The notes below the pieces were generated by a model. The model had not been told where the DNA came from. It saw only the letters and a program-made list of their open reading frames with translations, and ran no database searches. The translations under genes and the position numbers were made by a program. Positions 1-5,228 of a DNA stretch of 5,228 nt are shown here, piece by piece; position 1 is the first letter of the stretch, and every line of letters begins with the position of its first letter. Source of the DNA: Candidatus Avipropionibacterium avicola (GTDB taxonomy: Bacteria; Actinomycetota; Actinomycetes; Propionibacteriales; Propionibacteriaceae); NCBI GenBank assembly GCA_018715445.1, contig DVLP01000186.1:1-5228 (forward strand), in the 5' to 3' direction.

Positions 1-22
1 ATTCCGTTGTGGGACCGTACGG

Positions 23-1017
23 TCAGCGGTCGATCTTGGACACGGCCTCGAGGAGTGGCGGCACGACGGAGTCGAGGGTGAAGGGGATGCTGAGCACACT
101 CGAGGTCGAGAACGCCTCCTCGACATCGGAGTCGAGCACGATGTACGAGCCGCGGCGCACCGCTGGCAGTGTGTCGAGTCGATCGTCCGGCTCAGCAGTC
201 AGGATGAGCACGTCGGCGTCCAGCTGCGCCACCATCTCCGGGCTCACTTCCACGAGGTAGTCGTCGGCAGGCATGGCTGCCACCTCGGGCGCCAGGACGA
301 GTCCAAGGGATTTTAGGAGTCGGATGCGGGGGTCAGTGCCGGCGTAGGCGTAGTAGCTGCCTTCGGAGTGGCGGATGTAGTTCGTCGTGAGGCCGGCCAG
401 TTCCGGGTGGTCGTTGGCCACGGTGGCGATCTGGTCTTCGACCCGGGCGATCAGCTCCTCCGCCTCGGCTGCCTTGTTCACCGCGAGGCCGGCCATCGTC
501 GTCTGGGCCTTCCAATCGATGCCCAAGGCCGGCGTGCCCACAGGGGCAGTAACGGTGGGGGCAATCTCGGAGAGCCGACGGTAGTCCGACGTGTCCATGT
601 CGTAGTACAACGCCAGGATGACGTCCGGCTCGAGGGCGAGGATCCGTCGAAGGCAAGGTCGGCACCGTCGCGGACGAACTCGGGGTTCTGCCCAGTCAAC
701 AGGGGCTCGGCCCACTCCCCCACACCTCGGTCCATGGTGGGGTACCACTGGTTGACCGCGACCGGCACAATCCCGAGGGCGAGCACAGCGTCGTGGTCTG
801 TGAAGCGGAGGGTGACAACACGCTCCACCTTCTTGGGGATCTCGGTCGTGCCGAGCACATGGTCAACCTGGGTGCCGCTCGGTGGTGTGACCGGTGGGTC
901 CTGCTGCGGTGAGCATGCGGTCACGGCGAGCCCGACCAGTGCTCCTGCTGCCAACAGTCGTCGACGTCGCAACGCCTCGATCTCGTGGGAGGTGACGCGG
1001 GAAGCCAGTTCCAACAC
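23..1017 (-). pseudogene. Iron-siderophore ABC transporter substrate-binding lipoprotein, frameshifted
   Basis: This would be the extracytoplasmic binding lipoprotein of a ferric-siderophore ABC importer (periplasmic-binding protein family 2, FecB/FepB-like). The reading frame is split. Codons 1-124 read from GTG 1017 to about 646 and end in family-like sequence (GADLAFD). The rest of the family sequence (RILALEPDVILALYYDMD, then SEIAPTV) continues in the next frame down to the TGA at 23-25. Restoring one C/G between 645 and 646 joins them as DLAFDRILALEPDVIL and gives 331 residues, a normal family length. The N-terminus has an arginine run (RRRR, residues 17-20), a hydrophobic stretch and a lipobox (VTAC, Cys35). 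The arginines resemble a twin-arginine signal, which is only possible. Start GTG 1017 has AAAGGG about 10 nt upstream. The gene lies 68 nt downstream of a related gene with no iron box of its own, so co-transcription is likely. Both halves look conserved with no other lesion, so the break is either very recent or a sequencing error. Confidence 0.85.
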
Positions 1018-1085
1018 GGAAATCCAGCCCTTTCGTGGTTGATTCTGATACTCAGTCGAAGTTCACAGGACACCGAGGAACGCCA

Positions 1086-2078
1086 TCAGCCGACTCCTTC
1101 CATCAGCGGCTGCAGCTGATCGATGAGGTAAGGGACATTGAGCGCGATCGGCGTGTTGAACGACCATGCCCCCAGGGCGCCGAGGACGAGGACGTGATCC
1201 TCCTTGACGATGTCCAGCGAGGTGTAGAGCTCGTTCTTGAACAGTTGCTCGGCCGCTGCCGGGTCGATCGCGCCGATGATCAGCAGATCGGCCTTGTCCA
1301 GCTGGCCGATCTCCTCGGTCGACAGCATCACCCGTCCACCGCCGTAGCCCTCCTGACCAGAGCCGACATCGGTCTGCTCGAGCCCCAGGGCCTGAAGCAG
1401 GCGCATCCCGGAATGGGCATCACCCTGGGTCACCGCGATGCCCTGGGCCGCCACTCCGGCGAAGATCGCCTTCGTGCCCTGCGAGTTCGGTGCAGCTTCT
1501 TGTGCCTCAGTGATCTTCTGGTGGACCTCGGCGATGACCTGGTCAGCCTTGTCGCTCGTTCCGGTTGCCGTGCCGACCTGGCGGGTGATGTCTTCCCAGG
1601 CGCCGGCGACCGTCTCGTCCGCATCGTCCGCGTGGGTCAGCGTCGGCGCGATCTTTGACAACTCATCGAAGTTCTCCTGGGTGACCGCGTACACGCTGCC
1701 GAGGATCAGATCGGGGTCGAGCGCAGCAATCTTCTCCATCGGCACCTCGCCGTTGGACGGACTGGAGAACGCAAAGATGTCGGTGTCGGTGGTGTCAATG
1801 CGTTCGGTCACCCAGTCACCCAGCGGGACGCCGGTCGGAGCGCCCACCGGCGTGAGGTCGAGGGCCAGTGTCGCCTCGAGGTAGTCGAGGGAGAGCACCA
1901 CGATCCGCTCGGGCCGTTCGGTGAGCTCCACGTCGCCGTACGGGGTGGGCACGGTCACGTGGAAGTCCTGACCCTGGTCAGCCCCTCCGGAGCCCTCCGT
2001 CGGCGCGGCAGAGCCGCATCCAGCCAGGCCGAGCACCAGCACAGCCACCGCCCATGCCGCGAACGCACGAAACCTCAT
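1086..2078 (-). CDS. Iron-siderophore ABC transporter substrate-binding lipoprotein
   Basis: This 330-residue protein is a membrane-anchored, extracytoplasmic siderophore-binding protein of the FecB/FepB type. It starts with a lipoprotein signal: MRFRAF, a hydrophobic core, then the lipobox LAGC with the acylated Cys at residue 21. A short Gly/Ser/Asp-rich tether follows. The binding fold then shows typical family landmarks: ERPERIVVLSLDYLEATLAL near residues 55-75, PMEKIAALDPDLILG near 115-130, and ELSKIAPTL near 140-150. The late lobe has MRLLQALGL and STEEIGQLDKADLLII. ATG 2078 is preferred over the in-frame TTG at 2081 because GGGG lies 5 nt upstream of the ATG. An IdeR/DtxR box 29 nt upstream indicates iron-repressed transcription. 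The downstream gene is a diverged, frameshifted paralogue. The particular siderophore cannot be read from the sequence. Confidence 0.92.
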   Translation of the reverse strand: MRFRAFAAWAVAVLVLGLAGCGSAAPTEGSGGADQGQDFHVTVPTPYGDVELTERPERIVVLSLDYLEATLALDLTPVGAPTGVPLGDWVTERIDTTDTDIFAFSSPSNGEVPMEKIAALDPDLILGSVYAVTQENFDELSKIAPTLTHADDADETVAGAWEDITRQVGTATGTSDKADQVIAEVHQKITEAQEAAPNSQGTKAIFAGVAAQGIAVTQGDAHSGMRLLQALGLEQTDVGSGQEGYGGGRVMLSTEEIGQLDKADLLIIGAIDPAAAEQLFKNELYTSLDIVKEDHVLVLGALGAWSFNTPIALNVPYLIDQLQPLMEGVG

Positions 2079-2100
2079 CAAGACCCCGAGCCCACTCGCC

Positions 2101-2106
2101 AGTTTA
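2101..2106 (-). promoter_or_regulatory. Candidate -10 element for the siderophore-binding gene
   Basis: Read on the minus strand, this is TAAACT, a fair TAnnnT hexamer, 22 nt upstream of ATG 2078. No good -35 hexamer sits at the expected distance. The adjacent iron box would cover the region between -35 and -10, which is the usual operator position for an IdeR/DtxR-repressed promoter. The assignment rests mainly on that placement. Confidence 0.35.
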
Positions 2107-2107
2107 G

Positions 2108-2126
2108 TTAGGTGAGGCTAATCATG
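2108..2126 (-). promoter_or_regulatory. DtxR/IdeR iron box (operator)
   Basis: The plus strand reads TTAGGTGAGGCTAATCATG, which matches the 19-bp DtxR/IdeR consensus TTAGGTTAGGCTAACCTAA at 14 of 19 positions, including the whole TTAGGT and AGGCTAA core. A further TTAG precedes it at 2104-2107. With Fe(II) bound, DtxR/IdeR would repress the minus-strand lipoprotein gene starting at 2078, and probably the second binding-protein gene behind it. The strong core match and the position just upstream of an iron-uptake gene support each other. Confidence 0.85.
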
Positions 2127-2256
2127 CCTGTCGTGATCGGTCCGTGGCCAACACGTCCTGAACCATGGACATGGGCAGTGCAGTGAACCAAGGAGGGTCG
2201 CACATCCAGCGCACAGGCAGAACCGTTGGCACGGTAGCGACCCTTGCAGTGCGTGT
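2127..2256. other. Intergenic stretch with no recognised feature
   Basis: This stretch lies between the iron box and the hairpin behind menB. I see no convincing coding sequence, RNA gene or operator. An open frame on the plus strand starting at 2165 runs on into the menB antisense strand, has no family resemblance, and is treated as spurious. Confidence 0.5.
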
Positions 2257-2277
2257 GCCAGCCTCATCCAGGCTGGC
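2257..2277 (-). terminator. Putative terminator hairpin after menB
   Basis: GCCAGCCT (2257-2264) and AGGCTGGC (2270-2277) form a perfect 8-bp GC-rich stem with a 5-nt loop, CATCC. It begins 8 nt beyond the menB stop codon on the minus strand. No T-rich tract follows, so it is not a canonical intrinsic terminator, although many actinobacterial terminators lack a U-tract. Its position supports a 3'-end role for menB mRNA. Confidence 0.55.
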
Positions 2278-2285
2278 TGGCGGCA

Positions 2286-3194
2286 TCAGTAGTAGTACGG
2301 AAAGCCTGACCAGTCCGGCGGACGCTTCTCCAGGAAGGCGTCACGACCCTCAACGGCCTCGTCACCCATGTAGGCCAGGCGTGTGGCCTCCCCGGCGAAC
2401 AACTGCTGACCGACCAGGCCGTCATCGATGCCGTTGAAGGCGTACTTCAGCATCCGTTGCGCGGTCGGGCTCTTCTCGCAGACCATCCGGCCCCACTCCA
2501 GACCGGTCTGCTCAAGCTGGTCGTGCGGGACCACCTCGTTGACCATGCCCATCCGGTGCGCCTGTTCGGCGTCATAGGTCCGACCCAGGAAGAAGATCTC
2601 GCGAGCGAACTTCTGCCCGACCTGGCGGGCCAGGTAGGCCGAGCCGAAGCCCCCGTCGAAGGAGCCGACATCGGCATCGGTCTGCTTGAAGCGTGCATGC
2701 TCGGCCGAGGCGAGGGTGAGGTCGCAGACCACGTGGAGGGAGTGACCGCCACCGGCCGCCCATCCGTTGACCAGCGCAATGACGACCTTCGGCATGAAGC
2801 GGATCAACCGCTGCACCTCGAGGATGTGCAGCCGACCCAGCGCGGCCGGATCGACCGACTCGGCAGTCTCGCCGTCGGCGTACTGGTAGCCGGCCCGGCC
2901 CCGGATCCGCTGGTCGCCACCGGAGCAGAAGGCCCACCCGCCGTCCTTGGGTGAGGGCCCGTTGCCGGTCAGCAGGACGCAGCCCACGTCGGAGGATCGG
3001 CGGGCGTGGTCGAGCACCCGGTACAGCTCGTCGACGGTGTGCGGGCGGAACGCATTGCGCACCTCGGGCCGGTCGAACCCGACCCGGACCACGCCCGTAC
3101 GACCGTCCACCGACTCGGCAGCACGGTGGTAGGTGATGTCGGTCAGGTCGAACCCCTCGACCGGGGTCCACAGTTCAGGGTCAACGCCGTTCAC
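2286..3194 (-). CDS. menB: 1,4-dihydroxy-2-naphthoyl-CoA synthase (MenB)
   Basis: This cytoplasmic crotonase-fold enzyme closes the ring of o-succinylbenzoyl-CoA to form 1,4-dihydroxy-2-naphthoyl-CoA in menaquinone biosynthesis. With the GTG start at 3194 it has 302 residues, against 314 in M. tuberculosis MenB. Long stretches recall that enzyme: RPEVRNAFRPHTVDELYRVL (42-61), GGWAFCSGGDQRIRG (85-99, with oxyanion-hole glycine), NGWAAGGGHSLHVVCDLTLA (143-162) and the C-terminus RPPDWSGFPYYY. By alignment, Ser178 and Asp180 (VGSFDGG) match M. tuberculosis Ser190 and Asp192, and Tyr275 matches Tyr287. Asp173 (QTDADVG) sits where bicarbonate-dependent MenBs such as E. coli have Gly156, so this should be a bicarbonate-independent enzyme. 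The start is uncertain: GTG 3194 and TTG 3203 both have weak ribosome binding sites, and the frame stays open to 3329. No other men gene is in the window. Confidence 0.95.
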   Translation of the reverse strand: MNGVDPELWTPVEGFDLTDITYHRAAESVDGRTGVVRVGFDRPEVRNAFRPHTVDELYRVLDHARRSSDVGCVLLTGNGPSPKDGGWAFCSGGDQRIRGRAGYQYADGETAESVDPAALGRLHILEVQRLIRFMPKVVIALVNGWAAGGGHSLHVVCDLTLASAEHARFKQTDADVGSFDGGFGSAYLARQVGQKFAREIFFLGRTYDAEQAHRMGMVNEVVPHDQLEQTGLEWGRMVCEKSPTAQRMLKYAFNGIDDGLVGQQLFAGEATRLAYMGDEAVEGRDAFLEKRPPDWSGFPYYY

Positions 3195-3284
3195 AGCGCC
3201 CAACGGTACCCGTCGCGGACCCGGACGCGGAGGTGAACCCGACGACCGGTAGAACTGGGGGACCGACGTCTGGAGGCTGCCCCC
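3195..3284. promoter_or_regulatory. Divergent intergenic region between menB and the type VII operon
   Basis: These 90 bp separate the menB start from the start of the plus-strand operon and should hold both promoters. I could not place a convincing -35/-10 pair for either direction. TAGAAC at 3250-3255 is a weak -10 candidate for the plus strand without a partner. GGAGG at 3272-3276 is the ribosome binding site of the plus-strand gene, 8 nt before GTG 3285. Confidence 0.4.
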
Positions 3285-3857
3285 GTGTCCGACACTGCCC
3301 CCACGCCCGAAGGGCTGCTGCCCCATCACCCCCTGCCCGAACGCCCCGGGTCAGGACCGTCCGAGGACGTGACGGCCACGGTGCTGGATCGGGCCGGGGA
3401 CCTGGACCACACCACCGAGCGACTGCAGCGCACCGAGCAGGACCTGCTCGCCGAGTACGAACGCAATGCCGCCCTGCTCGCCACGATCGGGACCGGCGCG
3501 GACCAGGTGACCGGCCGGGGCAGCGCCGCCGACGGTGCCGTGGTCGTCGAGACCGACGCCGCCAACCGGATGACCGATCTCGAGCTCGACCCCCGCGCCC
3601 TGCGGCTCGGCTCGATCGCCAACCTCCGCCGGGCGATCCTGGACGCCTACGAAGCCGCCGCCGAGGATGCCGCGTCCCAGGTGACCGCCGCCGGACTGGG
3701 CGGGGTCGATCCGGAACCGTTGCGCGGCCTGCTCGAGGCGATGCCCGAGGTCTCCGGACTGCTGCCGGACCGGGTCTGGGACGGCCTGCTCGCCCCGACC
3801 GAGGCCACGACCGACGATGACGATGACGATTCCCGGTGGACGAAGGGTGACTCGTGA
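3285..3857 (+). CDS. YbaB/EbfC-like (EspL-like) protein of a type VII secretion operon
   Basis: This 190-residue protein has a central YbaB/EbfC-type domain (about 45-132). A charged helix (RTEQDLLAEYERNAALLA) leads to a small sheet with the family pattern GAVVVETDAANRMTDLELDP, then a second helix (LRRAILDAYEAAAEDAASQ). Classical YbaB proteins are about 100-residue dimeric nucleoid-associated proteins. Longer versions such as mycobacterial EspL sit in ESX loci, where they support stability or export of secreted substrates. This one adds a Pro-rich N-terminus (1-30) and a tail with six consecutive aspartates (177-182). GTG 3285 is a firm start because GGAGG lies 8 nt upstream. The stop overlaps the next start by 4 nt, indicating translational coupling. 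A cytoplasmic chaperone-like or DNA-binding role is inferred from family and context. Confidence 0.8.
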   Translation: MSDTAPTPEGLLPHHPLPERPGSGPSEDVTATVLDRAGDLDHTTERLQRTEQDLLAEYERNAALLATIGTGADQVTGRGSAADGAVVVETDAANRMTDLELDPRALRLGSIANLRRAILDAYEAAAEDAASQVTAAGLGGVDPEPLRGLLEAMPEVSGLLPDRVWDGLLAPTEATTDDDDDDSRWTKGDS

Positions 3858-4180
3858 CCGACCTGACCGTCGTCCCGTCCGATCTGCGCAGCACCGCCGA
3901 CCAGGTGGTCGCGCAGGCCACCGCTGCGGTGGACCAGGTGATCGCGACCACGCTGGCTGTCGCGACGGCGGCGCAGAGCTGGGGTGACGACGAGCTGGGA
4001 CAGGCCTTTGCCGGGGTCTACCTCACCCCGGCGGCCGAGACGATGGAAGCGGTCCAGCAGGTCGCCTTCCAGATCGCCGACGTCGCAGAGCGGCTGCGCA
4101 GCTCGGCCGACGGCTACGACGCGACCGAGGAGTCCAATGTCGTCGAGTCGGACACGGTCGCCGGTGAGGTGGCGCCATGA
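3854..4180 (+). CDS. Small EspC/WXG100-like type VII secretion substrate
   Basis: This 108-residue, mostly helical protein has no signal peptide and fits the helix-turn-helix hairpin of ESX substrates. An N-terminal helix (about 8-40) rich in Ala/Val leads to a turn with SWGDDELGQAFAGVY (42-56). A second helix (about 58-86) follows, then GYDATEES, where Tyr88 and Glu92 form the YxxxD/E type VII export signal. The turn has W43-G44 adjacent rather than a strict WxG, so it looks closer to the EspC or divergent WXG100 group than to EsxA/EsxB. GTG 3854 is supported by GAAGGG 6 nt upstream. It overlaps the preceding stop by 4 nt and the following ATG by 4 nt. It probably pairs with the large protein encoded downstream and is exported with it, as EspC is with EspA; this is inference. 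Confidence 0.75.
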   Translation: MTDLTVVPSDLRSTADQVVAQATAAVDQVIATTLAVATAAQSWGDDELGQAFAGVYLTPAAETMEAVQQVAFQIADVAERLRSSADGYDATEESNVVESDTVAGEVAP

Positions 4181-5228
4181 TCACCCGCACGGAGACCCCC
4201 CACGTCCCGGGATGGGTCGACGGCGACCTCTTCCCCACCGGCGACGAGGACCGCTTGGACACCCTCGCCACCGCCTGGACCGGTCAGGCCGAGCGGACCG
4301 AGGGGCAGGCCGAGGACCTGGACCGTACCTTCCGTTCCGGTGCCCGTTCGTACGAGGGCGATGCCGCTGAGGCCGCCACCGCCCATGTCGCCAAGGTGCG
4401 CCAGTTCCTCACCTCGACCGCTGAGGCCTGTACGTCGGTGGGTGCGGCCTGCACCGAGGCCAGCTCGGCGATCCGGTTCGCCAAGACGGCGATGAACGTC
4501 AGCCTGCTGGCCCTGGAGACGCGCTCCCAGCAGTTGTTGGCGGCCGCGTCCTCGCCGGTCGACGCCGTACGCTCGGCGGTCCAGCTCCGGCAGATGCAGA
4601 TCCTGACCTCCTTGCAGATCCGGGCGATCCACTCCGCAGCCAAGGCCAAACTGGCCGCCGTGGAGATCGAGGTCGACATCCACCCGAACCTCACCGTGCC
4701 ACCGGGGACGGATTCCCCGTTCGCCCCACGCTCACCCCGGACGCTGTTCACCAAGGAGAAGGTGGCCGACGTCGCCGGCCAGCAGCAGATCCCGCTCGCG
4801 GACGGCCCCGGAGGCGCACCCTTCGGCCCCGGCGATGGCACCGACCCGACCGATCTGGTGGGCAACGAGGTGGGCACCGGTGGGGACGGTGCCTCCGGCA
4901 ACCAGCAGCCCCTGACCGGGCCCGACGGGACACCCCTGACCGGACCGGACGGGACGCCCCTGACCAGCGGCGACCCCGAGGACCTGTTCGATGCCTCGTC
5001 GGTCGTGGGCGGCACCGATCCGGGGGACGGCGGTTCCGTGGTCGACGGGGAGGACCCCACGCAGGAGGACAGCGCATCCGGCGAACCGGGCCTGCTGCCC
5101 GACACCGGATCGGGACCGGACACCGGCGCCGACGAGGTAGCGGCCGGCGACGTCGACCTCACCACCGGATCCGACAGCACCACAGGATCCGACAGCACGG
5201 AGTCCGACAGCACCGGAGCAGCGCCCAC
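4177..5228 (+). CDS. Large WXG100-like (CpnT/EspA-like) type VII secreted protein, N-terminal part
   Basis: The frame opens with ATG 4177 (GAGGTGG 4 nt upstream, 4-nt overlap with the previous stop) and stays open to the window end, giving 350 complete codons and no stop. Residues 1-168 look like an alpha-helical WXG100-like trafficking domain. PGWVDGDLFPTGDEDRLDTL (11-30) resembles the opening of CpnT-like N-terminal domains. AWTG (33-36) gives a WxG motif, YEGDAAEAA (59-67) resembles the second-turn motif, and long Ala/Gln-rich helices follow. From about residue 169 the sequence becomes a Pro/Gly/Asp/Thr-rich acidic linker with short tandem repeats, probably disordered. This is the usual design of type VII polymorphic toxins and EspA-like substrates: export domain, linker, then a C-terminal effector, which here lies outside the window. 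Its activity therefore cannot be named. A structural surface protein rather than a toxin remains possible. Confidence 0.8.
   Translation, partial: MITRTETPHVPGWVDGDLFPTGDEDRLDTLATAWTGQAERTEGQAEDLDRTFRSGARSYEGDAAEAATAHVAKVRQFLTSTAEACTSVGAACTEASSAIRFAKTAMNVSLLALETRSQQLLAAASSPVDAVRSAVQLRQMQILTSLQIRAIHSAAKAKLAAVEIEVDIHPNLTVPPGTDSPFAPRSPRTLFTKEKVADVAGQQQIPLADGPGGAPFGPGDGTDPTDLVGNEVGTGGDGASGNQQPLTGPDGTPLTGPDGTPLTSGDPEDLFDASSVVGGTDPGDGGSVVDGEDPTQEDSASGEPGLLPDTGSGPDTGADEVAAGDVDLTTGSDSTTGSDSTESDSTGAAP
4909..4965 (+). repeat. 24-bp in-frame tandem repeat (PLTGPDGT)
   Basis: Two adjacent 24-bp units (4909-4932 and 4933-4956) encode PLTGPDGT, and a partial third copy (4957-4965) encodes PLT. The two full units differ at three third-codon positions, all synonymous. 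This suggests an older duplication whose protein sequence was kept. It lies in the linker of the large type VII secreted protein. Confidence 0.85.
5161..5217 (+). repeat. Short Ser-Asp-Thr tandem repeat in the secreted-protein linker
   Basis: Two 18-bp units (5161-5178 and 5179-5196) encode TTGSDS, followed by a shortened TESDS unit (5197-5211) and the start of another copy (TG). The core TCCGACAGCAC recurs three times. The sequence resembles low-complexity Ser-Asp spacers of exported proteins and may continue beyond the window. Confidence 0.75.

Noticed and set aside
14..23. Perfect 10-bp palindrome ACCGTACGGT just past the stop of the frameshifted gene
   Set aside because: It is short, has no loop or T-tract, and the flanking sequence is cut by the window edge, so neither a terminator nor an operator can be supported.
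368..1042. Plus-strand open frame opposite the frameshifted binding protein
   Set aside because: No family resemblance, and the minus-strand frames clearly encode a known family.
1035..1658. Plus-strand open frame opposite the intact binding protein
   Set aside because: It is an antisense shadow of a well-supported lipoprotein gene.
2227..2260. Inverted pair TGGCAC / GTGCCA that would compete with the menB terminator hairpin
   Set aside because: A 6-bp stem with a 22-nt loop is weak and expected by chance. There is no evidence for attenuation at a 3' end.
3189..3238. Inverted pair GTTCAC / GTGAAC spanning the menB start and the divergent intergenic region
   Set aside because: The arms are only 6 bp, 38 nt apart, and one lies in the menB start codon. 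This is too weak to call an operator.
3233..3820. Plus-strand open frame in another phase of the YbaB-like gene
   Set aside because: Its Arg/Gly/Pro composition and absence of a ribosome binding site contrast with the well-supported GTG at 3285.
3181..3951. Minus-strand open frame opposite the YbaB-like gene
   Set aside because: It is arginine-rich with no recognisable domain, typical of antisense frames in high-GC DNA.
4284..5228. Long minus-strand open frame (314 codons) opposite the large secreted protein
   Set aside because: The plus frame from 4177 has a coupled start, ribosome binding site and family features. The reverse frame is Ser/Pro/Arg-rich low-complexity sequence produced by GC bias.

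Overview
This is a high-GC actinobacterial chromosomal window. The evidence is a DtxR/IdeR-type iron box, a mycobacterial-style MenB, a type VII (ESX) secretion gene group, frequent GTG starts and strong third-position G/C bias. The genus cannot be fixed from the sequence. Order Propionibacteriales or Mycobacteriales would fit, but that is only an inference.

Region 1 (23-2126, minus strand) is an iron-siderophore uptake segment. An IdeR/DtxR box at 2108-2126 lies just upstream of an intact lipoprotein substrate-binding protein (1086-2078). A second, diverged substrate-binding protein of the same family follows in the same direction (23-1017). This second gene is split by an apparent single-base deletion near 645/646, so it is either a pseudogene or carries a sequence error. 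Both look like the extracytoplasmic binding lipoproteins of FecB/FepB-type ABC importers. No permease or ATPase lies inside the window.

Region 2 (2257-3194, minus strand) is menB, the 1,4-dihydroxy-2-naphthoyl-CoA synthase of menaquinone biosynthesis. It is nearly complete by comparison with the M. tuberculosis enzyme and is followed by a perfect 8-bp-stem hairpin that may act as its terminator. About 130 bp between the hairpin and the iron box hold nothing I can identify.

Region 3 (3285-5228, plus strand, divergent from menB) is a translationally coupled three-gene operon with 4-bp overlaps at both junctions. The genes encode a YbaB/EbfC-like (EspL-like) protein, a small EspC/WXG100-like secreted protein with a YxxxE signal, and the N-terminal 350 residues of a large WXG100-like protein. 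The third gene runs off the window end inside a long acidic, repetitive, probably disordered linker. This layout matches type VII secretion substrate operons in which a large CpnT-like or EspA-like effector travels with a small partner and a YbaB-like companion. The effector's C-terminal domain, which would define its activity, lies beyond position 5228 and is the most interesting unknown here.
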